Below, piece after piece: positions 1-38,712 of a stretch of 64,000 nucleotides of DNA. The position numbers and the translations under genes are program-made. The DNA lies in the NCBI GenBank assembly GCA_029721435.1, contig CM056587.1:20158667-20222666 (forward strand). The letters run 5' to 3'. The stretch's first letter is position 1; each line of letters opens with the position of its first letter. The notes under the pieces were generated by a model. The model did no database searches and was not told the origin of the DNA. It worked only from the letters and a program-made list of their open reading frames with translations. This stretch comes from Gymnothorax reevesii (taxonomy: Eukaryota; Chordata; Actinopteri; Anguilliformes; Muraenidae).

Positions 1-3000
1 ACGTATTCATCTACTGAAATGCAGTGGTTTTGTTGCTTATGTAGCTCTCAGTATTACATCACCTGACTTTCTAAAGGCTGTCAGGCAGAAAGCCATTCTG
101 ACAGAAAGCCTTCAGGGCTAAGTTGTCCCAACAGCAGGCCGCAGCACTTGGACATTCAGGAACAAGGACATTCATACAAGACGCACAATTACATAGATTA
201 CAACAACAAAGGTAACAGACTCCAGCAGCTCTAAAGCAATCTGTTCACTATTTCGCAGTGTCTCAAAATTCACTTGAAAGATCTCTACTGCCCTCTTGTG
301 CTCATCATAAAAAAGATGGTTTTGGCAAAGACTAAAGCCGATAAACATGCCAGGGTTGTCTGCCAGTCTCCAGCTTCATTACCACCTGATAATGCAAGCT
401 TAAACTCTGTGCTACAAAGGAAAGCTAGCAGTCCCCTGGCCTTGTTTGCTCGCCCTCTTTCTGTGTACTTCAGCCCAGTAAAGCCACTTACCCATAATGC
501 AGTGTTACTAGGGAGTTGAGCATTGGGAGTACGGGGTGAAAGACTTTCCTGGGAGAACCAACACTTCCTCTGTGTTGACTTTAAAACTTAAAGTTATTTA
601 CAACAGCAACACACACTTGTGTGCTCAATGATAAACAAAAACAAGCACAGGCACACAACACAGGAACACAACTTGCACACATGCTCACGCACACCAATAA
701 TCACACAACACATGTACACAAAAATAGCGCATTTATACTCCCATACAGCATGAACAGAAAGTCATGTGGATATGCTGTGCACGCAAAAGGAACATGCACA
801 CAATGAAGGAGCATATAAGCTGAAAATCTACAATTCGTGCTCAAATGCACAACCACAACTACGCATCTGCAAACTCATATCTACCCGAAATAAACATTGG
901 TCTCTGTACAGCTGTGGTCTGCATGTTTACAACATGCCAAGAACATTCGCCTGTAAAAATATAATGGGATATGCCACAGGCCATTTAGTTGCTAATTTAA
1001 TGTTATTGCCTTAAAGAGGTGCCACAGTTAACATTGTGATCTGGTGCCAACAGTTGTATTATGTTAGCTCCAGGGAATAGGCCTAACTGGCATACTATGG
1101 CCCCACCTCTGCGTAGCCTTGGAATCAGACCTCATCATACAGTATGTCAGAGTTCTTCATCACTGTAAATTACAAATGTAACCGCAAAATCTGCGTTAGA
1201 ATGTTTAGATAACCATACTCGGTCACACTTAGATGAAGTGTTGCTCAAAAGGCTTTATACAACATGTATAATGCCTTCATAAATGAGACATAATGTATTC
1301 ATAAATCATGCAGAAACAAATGTCATGCTTTGTAAAGGGTGATATAAAACATCCTTAATCAACATGAGATGCCAGATGTCAGAAACAATGTCATTTAGCT
1401 AGTGGCTGAATATTATAAAGGGTGACATTGGCAGCTAAGTGTCATTGTCACATCTGGCATCACATGCTGAAAAATGATGTGATATTTCACCCTTTACAAA
1501 GCATGCCATTTGCTTAAGTATGATTTATGAAGGCATTTTGTCTCATTTATGAAGGCATTATACATGCTGTATAAAGCCTATGTGAGCAACACTTCATCTA
1601 AAGTGTGACCCAATATTCTAATTCATTCTTATTATCTTTTTTAAAGGATTAAGTTCATAGCAATGACACTGTAATACCAACTGATTATATCCTTCCGCTG
1701 AATAGTTTATTTTTAGTTAGCCATTTTGATTTGATTTTTGGAAATAATTTTAATTATCTCAGTAGTTTTAATAATTGAAGCTGAATTGGACACAATCTGA
1801 TTTCATTTTAAAACTGTCATACAATTTTTGTGTCCCTAGGTTTTACTGATTATTGTCATTACAATTATTGATATGCTCATTTTTTAAACAGTATATTAAT
1901 GGGTTGAACCAGGATGAGCAATTTTAAAAACTTCAACTGAAAAAGATCAGGCGGTCCAAGGAGACAGTTCAACCATTGAATTAAGGTAAATCATATGTTT
2001 GAATTGATGTTAATTAATTGGATGTAAAGCAAAAAAAAAACTCACAAAATATTGGCTAATTGCACAGCACCAGTTTATCAAACCTAGCTTTGCTTTGACC
2101 CAATAAAATCAAGCCTTCTACAAAAATTAAGCAACATCCAAAGGAAAAATAAACTCACTGGCCACATCGCTTACGGCTAAGCAATCTGATTGTTTTTACA
2201 GTCCTTTATTTATCGGTCCCATTTGTGTCTAGGATTTTGTAGGAACAGGATTATGAGTGTATAATGCCATTTGAGTAATAGTGGACTATTACTTAAGCCA
2301 TCTGTTCTTGCAAAACTTTTCCTGAAAACAAAATCTAAATAAGAACAACAACTGAGTTTGATTTTCTGTGAGAGAGTAGTGTCGTGATGTATATTACACA
2401 AACATGAGCCGATGCTGTAGTCCTGTTGCTTTAACCATTTAACTGCCTGCCTGCTTTTGGTAGAGCCCATTTTGAGTCACTGTATCTAAGTGAAAGATGT
2501 GTCAAACTCTACCTGATTGAGCCATCATTAACACTCGGTTTAGGCATGTTATGCTGGAAAAAATTCCAATCAATTAAGATCAGTTCACCTTACAGCTTGA
2601 TTCAGTGACTCATTGGTTCAGCTGACAGTTAAAGATGGCTATCTGGCAGATTTACATTGATAAAAAAAATCACCAAAAAGAGCTGAAGTTACTGGAAATG
2701 TATAAATGGACTTCAAAGACACCATTTTAGAATTGGAAAAAAAAATCAATGCTTAAAGAAACTCTCCTCAAATGCTTAATCCCCTTAGAGCAAATTATAT
2801 TGGTAAGCTTGAGTATGCCATTATATCTAGCATATTTCATAGACTGAAAACCAGCATGGGCTGTTATAACTTCTGTCACTCCTCACATGTACTTTCCTAA
2901 TCAGGGACATTCACAGACTCCACTGAAAAGGTAAAAATGAGGAAAATTCAATGTATAGTAAGTTGTCAATTACAACAATTTATGTTTCCAAGGGAGATTC

Positions 3001-4546
3001 ACAAGGCCAGTCACTGGTTCTCTTGATCCCTAAAAATGGAAACGACATTGAAATAATTTTTATAGATCTAGCCAAAGGGGAACACTGGTGTGGGGAAAAA
3101 ATAATGGAAATTAAAAAATTAAAATTTGTGAGGAGATTAATTTTTTTTTCACTGCCAGATAAATGATGAAGTGGGAGTAAAGCAATGCCAGGGAAGTAAG
3201 AGTGATATAGAGAAAAACAAGGGTGAGGAGCAAAGTGACGTATGGGGCAGAAATGGAACGAGTGATGACTGAAAATGAAATGAGAAGGAAAGTGCAAGAT
3301 AGTGCTGGATCAGTAGGGAGGTGAGGATGATGGGGAAATTGTCCATTTGGATTCGAAGTTTTTTATGTTCGTGGTGATAGTGATTAATTGCGCCAGCAAA
3401 ATACAAAAAATACAAACCAGGTCAGAGAGGATAAGCATGATTGCTCAGGCATGATAATTTGAATGGTGAGTGAAGTCAGGGTATATTGGAGAATGGGTGT
3501 GACCAGATGCCGTGCAATTAGAAAAGATTTGGTTCCGGATAAGGGTTTTGTATGATACAGATAAAGCAGAATAGGAATAATTGAATTCACTCAGTAGGTG
3601 GCGGTATGGTGTCAGTATACGTTTCACACGCTAATCGACGAAGACGAAACAGCAGAATAGTAAACTTCAAATACCACAATGCACTTGAGCAAACGGGAAG
3701 TGGATTCACTACTGCATTCTACATGTGCGAAGAGCAGTCGTGAATACCACTGCAGGTCTCTGTATCATGGTACTACATATTTTTTGAATTGTTTAATGTA
3801 TTTGCAAATGTTTTCGTTATCGCTCTAATTTTTAGATTTACTTTCGTGAAGTATTGATGAACATTGAATATGTTTTGTCATCGAGTGAGTTAATGAGCTA
3901 CCTACAACTGTAGCTGGCTGGTACCAATGCCAGTGTCAGATTTGGCCAGCCAGTATATGTATCTACTCTCCAGAGTAAAGTTTGGACTAATGACGTCCTT
4001 TATGGGTGTATATATAGTTGTCAATGTTTGAAGAGCTTGATTTCGTTTATTACGGGAAGTCCAGAACGGCAAGAATTCGTGTCCCGTTGCGTTTGAGGTG
4101 GTATTCATCTTGCTTTGTTTGGTCGAAGGTGTCTGATGCTTTGCGGGATATAATAATTGTAATAATAATGATGATAATTCCGTTAAAACACTCGCAAGGT
4201 TAGAATTAATCAATCATGGTTGTCTCCTTGTGGAAACAGTTTTTCCTCCAATTTCAGCAAGATTCAAAAGCCGCGCTATATTTGCTTTTGACCAGCCTGG
4301 AACTATTGTATCCTTTCGGCATCGATCAAAGTAGAGCCCCCTTGAAGGCAATTCCGTAGAATATCATGTGAACAAAACAGTAAATTCTTTACTTCTTGTG
4401 GGACTCAAAAAATATTTTTGCTTCTTTTTCTTGCCCTGACATTCTAGGGATTTAGTGGAGACGACTGCTCCTCACGGGGCTGTTTCCTGTGACTGTCCTC
4501 AGCTCGGTTTATTTCGTCACCTGCATCGGTCCACCGGCCCGTTCCG
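1..4546. other. Intergenic region upstream of n6amt1
   Basis: No protein-coding gene is supported here. The open frames are short and show no protein similarity or codon bias that I recognise. The stretch at about 600-860 is rich in CA-type dinucleotides. A palindromic element lies at 1216-1615 (listed separately). The last 100 bases or so before 4547 become GC-richer and presumably hold the 5' UTR and TATA-less promoter of n6amt1. I could not place a transcription start. Confidence 0.6.
1216..1615. mobile_element. Palindromic MITE, about 400 bp, unclassified
   Basis: The two ends are long imperfect inverted repeats. The left arm begins GGTCACACTTAGATGAAGTG at 1221, and the reverse complement of the right end reads GGGTCACACTTTAGATGAAG. 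The similarity runs inward through the GCTTTATACA and ATGCCTTCATAAATGAGACA blocks for more than 80 bp per arm. A TA lies at each boundary, which would fit a Tc1/mariner-type target duplication, though the exact edge is uncertain. It carries no open frame, so it is a non-autonomous element. Confidence 0.7.
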
Positions 4547-7500
4547 ATGATCCCCACCCCTCTGTTCCCGCATGTTGGGCGGGACCCCTTCTCTGACGTG
4601 TACGAGCCCAGTGAGGACTCCTTCCTGTTGATGGACGCTCTGGAACAGGATGCTGATAAACTGCAGCGCATTAAGTGGGTAGTGAAATATACCAATATCA
4701 CCAATGTTCCCATGTAAACAAATCACAAGCTCTGCTTAAGACTTTTACACAAAGTTGTCTGTTGGAGCACGCACATAGTCACTGACCTCTTCATTTAGGG
4801 GCATCTGTTATAATACTGAGGTATGTTTCCCAAAAGCAAAGATGCTAACTTGCGTAGTTGGAAACACTCTCTGTATTTTGTCGAACTATGCAAGTTGCTT
4901 AGGTAGTTAGCCACTCTGCTTTTGAGAAAGCTTTCCCTGGAAAGAACCTTGATGGTCTTCTGCTGCTGCCGACTGTCCCTCTGTGATATGCCATGTGTGA
5001 CCAGATGCCGTCCTTTTGGACAAATCTCTTATAAACAACTTTTATTTGAGCATTTTGCTCGTTTGGTTGCCTGAGTAAGTCTGACTTGACCCCATTTAAT
5101 TGAAAACAGTGTTTCGCCCATGAGACTGAAAGTCAGATTTTTTTATAACATTTTTTATTGCATCATTCTCATTTTGGGATCTCAATTCTCTGAGGGCCAC
5201 TATATCTGATGGCTCTTGTGTTCTGCAGTTAAGGTCTTCAATCAAGTAATTACGGGGCTCAAGAGGTCTGCTGAATGAGAAGAAATCCCAAAAAAGGCAT
5301 AAATTGAGGCCCTCCATGACCCCTACTGTGCTGTGTGAAAATCCCTGCAGGGCAGCTGTTATCTCTGAGGCTGAAGCCATATCTGTTACTAACAGCCATA
5401 CAATGACCAAAGTCACTTGGATCAAGCATCTTGCCCAGTTTGATGTTTTTTTTTTTTCCCCCAGAAATAAAATTCTGCCGCAACATGTTTGCAAGCTTTA
5501 TGAGTTTCCGCTATGTGATTCTCTGTTTAGGGGAGCAGGCAATTTGAGTTATTGTACAGGTGCACTTGACAGTCAGTGAATGTGCTGATTAAAGATCACA
5601 TACACATTACATAATTGCAATTATATTGTGGGTCAGTTGAATACTCAATTGTGATTGGTCGAAGAAAGTTCAAAAGGTGTGTATTACTTTCCGATAACAA
5701 CAGTGTAGCAGAGCCAAACCTTCGCCTTTTGACGCTATTAATTTGCCACATTTGAATTTCTGATTTTTTGAGTCATGAAGTTGCAAATATTGGCAGTGAA
5801 GGCAAAAAATAGACAATATTTTTGTTTTATGAAATTACCGTGAGTATCTTTGGGGAGTACGGAGATTATGACAAATTGATGAAGGAACAACTACTGCCTG
5901 AATGGAACAATGAAGCTGTGGATTTGGTAATCACAGCTTTCATCTGGCAATGAAATACAGAAGTAGCGACCGCGGTCGTGGACACGGTAATGAAAATTTC
6001 AGCATAGAAGAGGAAGCATATGGTCCACATATCAACATTTTTTGAGGAAAACATGAAAATTAAGTCTTAAGCTGAGCTTGTGTATGGAATAAGTGCATAA
6101 CCGCGGTATAAGCACGTGGTGTTAGCTCCTCTTTGCGTCGGGCCATGTAATACCACTTAGTGTGCAATTATTCCCATACTATGACTGATATATCGACTGC
6201 TTGGAGCACAAAAAGGTTAAGAGCATTTTTTGCTGAAAAGATGTGCTTTTTTTCAAATTATTGATGCAAAATTAAATTATAATTCACTGAAACATGATTA
6301 TTAAACACTTATCTGCCAAGAAACAAATAAGTTGTATACAAATTAGATTTTTCACATTGTTTCTGCACTTAACCTTTTTGTCCTCCTACCAGTCAATATC
6401 TTAATTTTTTGCTTACTCAGTAGCTCAGCTCAGCTCTATTTATCTAGTTCCAGTTTGGACTGCACCCACACTGCCACTGTACAGTTTTTTTTTAAATTTT
6501 TTAAAGAATTTACTGTGTATTTTGAATAAGGTTCAAGTAGACTGTCGGTTCCGCTTCTTTCCAGTAACTGAGTGCTGTCTCTCCTCCACACTAAACTAAG
6601 CTTTCTGTCTGAAGGCCGTCCGTCTGTCTGGAGGTGGGCTGTGGGTCTGGAGTGGTCTCTGCCTTCCTGGCCTCCATAGTTGGGCCTGAAGCTGTATATC
6701 TGTGAGTACTGAGACCGAAGCTGGTGAAGATGTGCCTCTGATCATTTGCCCCAATTACTGGACGTGGTGGAGGTGTGAACCTCTTGGTATCGTACAGGAG
6801 TCTAGTCGTAATACTGTAATTTCCTGGTCAGATGTTTGTGTGTGGGGTAGGGGCTGTTCTGGAGTTGTGACCTCTGGCCTCTGGTCAGTTACTGTATAGC
6901 CAATGCAATTTGGCTTTGTTTCACCCAGATGTACGGATGTGAACGCCGCTGCGGCCCAGTGCACTGCAGAGACGGGGCGCTGCAATGGCGTCACTCTGCA
7001 CCCTGTCATCACAGACCTGGTTAGTAACACACATGGATCGCTGCCTATGAACTTTCACTTCTCTCTGTCCGTCTGCCTCTCTCGGTTCTGGGCCTCACGA
7101 TACTTTCACCGCACATTTCTAAAGCGAACAAGGTCTGAAAAAGGGGCTTGTCCTTGAAAGGCAGTGTGCACTGGATACAATGGGAGGAGAAGTTTTTTTT
7201 GTGATTTGTTTTTTTTTTTTAAAGGATTTTAAGTCTGGTCCACAGCTGCATTACTTTCCATTAACGGTGGTTATTCAGTTCAGAATGTTCTAATCAAACC
7301 TTTATGATCCTGGTCCTGAAACTGTCAATCCTCTGTGTAGCTGCCAGTTGACATATTAGTTTTAGTACTTGCTTATTTTGGAGCTTAATCCTTTGACCCC
7401 CCCCCATGAACCTTCTGCAACCTTCAGATGGAAATATCTCTTCTGTAGGCCCCGTCTGCAGAAATACCAACGCATTCAGACATGGTGTTGTTTGTGTGTA

Positions 7501-9020
7501 AAGGATATTGGCACAAGAAACAAATCATTATTACCAGAGGCAACCTCCTGGTCTCCATTTCCCATGGAACCTGTTCAGTTGGTTCTGTTTCAACTGCAGA
7601 TTCTCCAGTCCATTGTGTGCACAGGTAGAAGGTTTGCATTAGCCAGCGTTGTCTGGGTTTTACATCCCGGTCCAGAATGCCTCTGGGTTCTTCAGTCCTG
7701 GATCTTGGTTTGGTTTAATGTGCCAGATAATGTGAGTTAAACAGTCAGTCTCTAGCACAAATTGTTCTGACACATGAACGCACCCTCTCAGCCCATTGAG
7801 CTGTCAATCTTGCTGCTCAATGATTTCTTCTTCATTTTCTCTGCCGAATGGGCCAACATTTTTTTTATCCTTCCTAGAAAAGTCTATCATATACCTGCTC
7901 ATTCTCTTGAATCTACACACTGTCTCATGGGCTCTTTCCATTCACTCTCCTACATTTGGCTCTACAGTGACTGTGTATCCGCAGTGATGTCCATCTGATG
8001 TTGTTCTTGCTCTGTGGTTAAAATGAGAATTCTGCATTATCCCCCCATTATGCTGCTCAGTTTCAGTGAGATGTCACTTGTTCTGGTTTCAGGTGGCCTG
8101 TCTCTTGCCCAGACTGTGTGGACAGGTGGACATAATGCTCTTCAACCCTCCGTATGTAGTCACCCCGTCGGAGGAGGTAATGCTCCTGTCCTCGTAATAA
8201 TGACTGCGCCACGCAGCGTTATTATTTCAGAGACAGTCCAACATTATCCCTTAATTTTATGAATGAAGGAATTTAGAGTGTTGTCGTAATGTAATTTATA
8301 TCTGCAAAATTGTTGTCACACCTGTTGATTTCAACTTATCGGACCTACTGGTAGCCCTGCCGATATATTAAAATTTGAAATATTGGGGTGATCGTTGAGT
8401 TGAGCTAAAATATTGGAGTAATCATTGAGGCCATCTTGGAGTAAAGTTAAAATATTGGGGTGATCTTTGAGTCGAGTTTTTTATTCCTCCAGATCGGTAG
8501 TTGTGGCATCGAAGCCGCCTGGGCTGGAGGGAGGCGGGGCCGGGAAGTGATGGACAGGTTTTTTCCCTTGGTCTCCGAGCTGCTATCCAATCAGGGGCTT
8601 TTCTACTTGGTGACCATTGCAGAGAATGACCCAGGTGACCAATTTTTTTGAAACATAACATAAAATAATGCTTAACTGGGTAAAAACAAACAAAAAAAAA
8701 AAACTCAAAACGGTTTCACAATGTTTTGCTTTAAACTGGTTCTTGGTTGGAGATAAAGTTCCAACATAATCAGTAAATGGTTAAACCGTTTTGCAGGTTT
8801 ATCAGCGTAGTTATTATTACCCATGTGGATTTGCATTGATAATCATTAAACTCCAAACTAAGTACTTTGCAGCAATATTTGAATCCTCAGTAATTCTTGT
8901 CTTCTCTCCACAGAGGAGATCATTCAGCTGCTTGGCCAGTTTGGCCTGCAGGGGGCAGTATGTCTGTCCCGACGTGCTGGGAGGGAGAGCCTGTCCATAC
9001 TACGCTTCCGCAGGACCTGA
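4547..9020 (+). CDS. n6amt1: N6AMT1/HEMK2 glutamine and lysine methyltransferase, 6 coding exons, 212 aa
   Basis: Coding exons are 4547-4674, 6615-6701, 6929-7019, 8093-8176, 8493-8634 and 8914-9020 (stop TGA 9018-9020). Together they give 639 nt and 212 aa, against about 214 in human. All introns are GT-AG and every junction keeps frame. The protein is a class I SAM-dependent methyltransferase that, with TRMT112, methylates the GGQ glutamine of release factor eRF1 and is reported to methylate histone H4 K12. SAM-binding motif I (LEVGCGSG) is at residues 48-55, the acidic CTDVN loop at 73-77, and the catalytic NPPY at 120-123. The HGIEAAWAGG region of mammals is represented by CGIEAAWAGG in exon 5. 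The exon 1 donor was chosen as AA|GTGGGT because it alone keeps frame with exon 2. The exon 2 acceptor is a weak GAAG. The gene converges on gart. Confidence 0.95.
5595..6190. repeat. Probable diverged transposon fragment in n6amt1 intron 1
   Basis: This stretch shares a short block (TAATACCA followed by GTGTGCAATTAT) with about 24250-24290 in a gart intron. It also has scattered inverted-repeat character. It contains no long open frame. I read it as a decayed copy of a dispersed DNA element, but its limits are not clear. Confidence 0.3.
8368..8480 (+). repeat. Degenerate short tandem repeat before n6amt1 exon 5
   Basis: The phrase AAATATTGGGGTGATC, or a one- to three-base variant, occurs three times (near 8378, 8411 and 8451). 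The copies are separated by GTTGAGTTGAG-type spacers. The array ends about 15 bp before the exon 5 acceptor at 8491-8492, so it lies in the branch point and pyrimidine-tract zone of that intron. Confidence 0.5.
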
Positions 9021-9452
9021 GCCCAAACCGGCATTTCATCCTAGTACCAGCGGAGTCTTAAACACCATGGAAGTGCAGAGCTGTGCAGTACACAGCCTCA
9101 CCATTAGAGGTCCTCAACGGCTGAGTACTGATGGTTTTCTATCCTGTCTTTACCCGGGAGTTCAGTGAGAGGAACTAAGTGGCCTCAAATTTCCCATTTA
9201 GTTACCTGGGATGACAAACAACCAGAGTCAGAGTGGATTGTCCCTGCCAGAAAAGAGGCGTGTCAATATAACCATTCCCAGGAGTTATGGACCAGTATTA
9301 AGATGGATGAGCACAGAGACTCATTCCATTTGTACATGTCCTTACTGCACTGTACACTGACTGAACTCTTTCGGAGCGAAGAGCTCACAGTGATGGGGAC
9401 CGAGCAGCAAGATACATCTGCCGTTGGTTTGACTGTTTTTTTTTTTGTACTC

Positions 9453-9458
9453 AATAAA
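9453..9458 (+). terminator. n6amt1 poly(A) signal AATAAA
   Basis: A canonical AATAAA lies 433 bp after the n6amt1 stop codon and is followed by T/G-rich sequence. It implies a 3' UTR of about 450 bp and cleavage near 9475. No other canonical hexamer is closer to the stop. Confidence 0.75.
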
Positions 9459-9479
9459 GTGATTCCTTCTGTGTGGCAA

Positions 9480-10384
9480 TATTGTACTGTAGGCCCCCGT
9501 TTCCATGCAATGTCAAAAATTCTTATAAAACAAATTTAATGCTAGCAACAGCCAGAAAGATGATTCCAGTTTTTACAAAGTAAGCAAATCCTGGCACATT
9601 CACACATTTTCATGGCACTTGTTCCATCTTTTTAACAATTAGATTGACCTTTACTGCAAAATACTTTCATGCAATGCATTGACAAAAAGTCTAATTTCTA
9701 GAACTAGCTAAATATCCAGCTCACAAACTGTCAGTAAACTAGATCTTGGAATGTTTCATGTTAACAATGGGCCCCCAGCAACTGGATAGCTAGTGCAATG
9801 GATTGTAGGCATCACTGCCATAGGAAGTAGTTTCGTTTTCCAAAGGCAAGGTTCTACATGAGGAACACAAGATCTGCGGGCTCAGAGGTAGTCAGATAGT
9901 GACAAATGAGCTCATCACTGGCAAACCATTTGTAGACAAGATGTTAACAAATAGAGAAAACTGTAGCCCTATTAACACTAAACCAGTGTGCAATGCTGTT
10001 CTTGGACAGCCATTAGCTATTATGATTTTTTGTAACCCTAAACTTACACAGCCTGATATCACACATGTTCAAATACAGTCTCGTGCAAATTAACTGGATA
10101 AAGCTGCTTGTCAATTGAATGAGCTGAATGGAGCGCAAATGGCTGTGCCAAGTGGTGGACATTTTAACTACTTCAGTGATCACTGCAGAGTACCTTTTAG
10201 CCACGTATCATTCATTTCCTTGACTTGTGTGATGCAACTAATGTGATAGCATCATCAACACAGAACTCTAACGGTGTTGGACTGGCCTGGTAATTCACCT
10301 GACCTCAATCCCTCTGAGAATCTCTGGTCCACGATCAAGTCAAGGCTGCGTCAAAAGGACTGAAAACCTTTGTTGTTTGGTTTT
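9480..10384. other. Intergenic gap between convergent n6amt1 and gart
   Basis: About 900 bp separate the two predicted 3' ends. The only recognisable content is a 90-bp Tc1 transposase fragment at 10274-10363. The rest has short frames only. Confidence 0.6.
10274..10363 (+). pseudogene. Tc1/mariner transposase C-terminal fragment
   Basis: The plus-strand translation is VLDWPGNSPDLNPSENLW followed by eleven more residues and a TGA stop. This matches the conserved C-terminal block of Tc1 transposases (WPxxSPDLNPIENLW), including the third catalytic acidic residue (E of SENLW). The upstream part of a transposase is not recognisable, so this is a short relic between n6amt1 and gart. Confidence 0.85.
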
Positions 10385-10400
10385 TCCCACTCCAGTCTGC

Positions 10401-10406
10401 TTTATT
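10401..10406 (-). terminator. gart poly(A) signal
   Basis: TTTATT on the plus strand is AATAAA on the gart strand, 312 bp past the stop codon, and is followed by a G/T-rich stretch in gart sense. It is the first canonical signal after the stop and gives a 3' UTR of about 330 bp. Confidence 0.7.
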
Positions 10407-10717
10407 GAGTTAATTTGCACAAGACTAAGACCCCAGTGCTGAAGCACTGAAGTCACAAAATGTCTTTTTGAGTGAAATGAGGCAGTGGACTTGATCACTG
10501 AATGATGTTTTTCCATCTTTACCACAAGGTGTATGAATGTGACCCAAGTACATAGCACCAGGCTCTTTTAAGGCAAAAACCCAAATCAGCAGAGCCAGTG
10601 GCTTTCCAAGATCAGGACTGCAGGCCTCTGTTGTATATGCAAATAGAGTTGGTAAACACAGGGAGCAGGAATGCTTAAATTCTTCATCTCGGTATCGTGT
10701 CCCAGGTCAGAGGGATG

Positions 10718-37860
<27,143 letters not shown>

Positions 37861-37861
<1 letters not shown>

Positions 37862-38030
37862 TTATCAGGGTCGTTGCGGATGACCTTAGTTGTTCCGCGG
37901 ATTTTTGCAAATAGAGTTTTGCGTGCAGATGTGCTGGTTACGCCCGCAGCTGGATATTGCGGTGTCGGGCACGCTGCACGTGGGCTAAGGAAGAAGGTGT
38001 TGTTCACCACGTGGGTCACCTTTCACGCGC
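37861..38030 (-). promoter_or_regulatory. gart 5' UTR exon 1 and promoter with two CACGTG E-boxes
   Basis: A strong donor (AAG|GTAAGTG, exon end 37861) defines a leader exon that contains no ATG. Perfect CACGTG E-boxes lie at 37977-37982 and 38008-38013, 31 bp apart and bracketing the likely start. Such boxes bind MYC/MAX and USF, and MYC directly activates purine synthesis genes in mammals. The area is CpG-rich compared with its surroundings and has no TATA box. The exact start site is inferred. Confidence 0.6.
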
Positions 38031-38390
38031 GTAAACGGTCTTAATGTTTAAGGTAAGTTATATCGGTTGACTCCAACAACGAATATTGATATGCAATCAC
38101 GTCGTTTGAGTAGTAGGCAGCAAAAATGGGAGTTTCAAGAGTGTCAAAACTTTTGGTAACTTCAGAAGCTGCGTCACGCAGCTCACAATTCTGAGAGCAT
38201 TACAGATACTTGCTTGCAGTCCAGTCCAGAGCGAATTAAGTAGGCACAATGAATTGAATGAGCGATCACATGATTTACACATCACAGATCGGAAGATGGA
38301 TATTACAGACAGTCTATGGTAGTGAAACATGACTCTGTGAAGCATGCATGCTGGGAAATGTAGTTTTTTTTTTAAATCTCATCTTTACTG

Positions 38391-38396
38391 TTTATT
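38391..38396 (-). terminator. Poly(A) signal of the 278-aa gene
   Basis: TTTATT on the plus strand (AATAAA in gene sense) lies 322 bp after the stop codon of the peptidase-like gene. It places that transcript's end about 350 bp from the start of gart on the same strand. Confidence 0.6.
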
Positions 38397-38712
38397 AGGT
38401 AATTTCAAAAATTCTGGAAAATTACACGAAAACTAATGGGGATACACAATTGAGGTATTTCATGGTAAATAACCGTTTCCGATGATTGAAACAATCAGAT
38501 TTGGTCGTTGGTGCAAATAAATACAGATATCAGCTGAGCTGTCATAAGGACTGCCAGAATAACTTCAACAGGAGTCAGCGGCTCCTCAGCCAAATGTGGC
38601 TTGCTCTGACAAAATGCATTCAGCTCAGACCACTTCATTCAGTTCACACCATAGTACATGCAAATAAAGGCCATATCAGGTCACAGATGGAGTAATTGAC
38701 ATTTGAGCCATA

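Noticed and set aside
8790..9168. A 125-codon plus-strand frame over n6amt1 exon 6
   Set aside because: It is in a different frame from the methyltransferase. The genuine frame ends at 9020 with RFRRT and stop.
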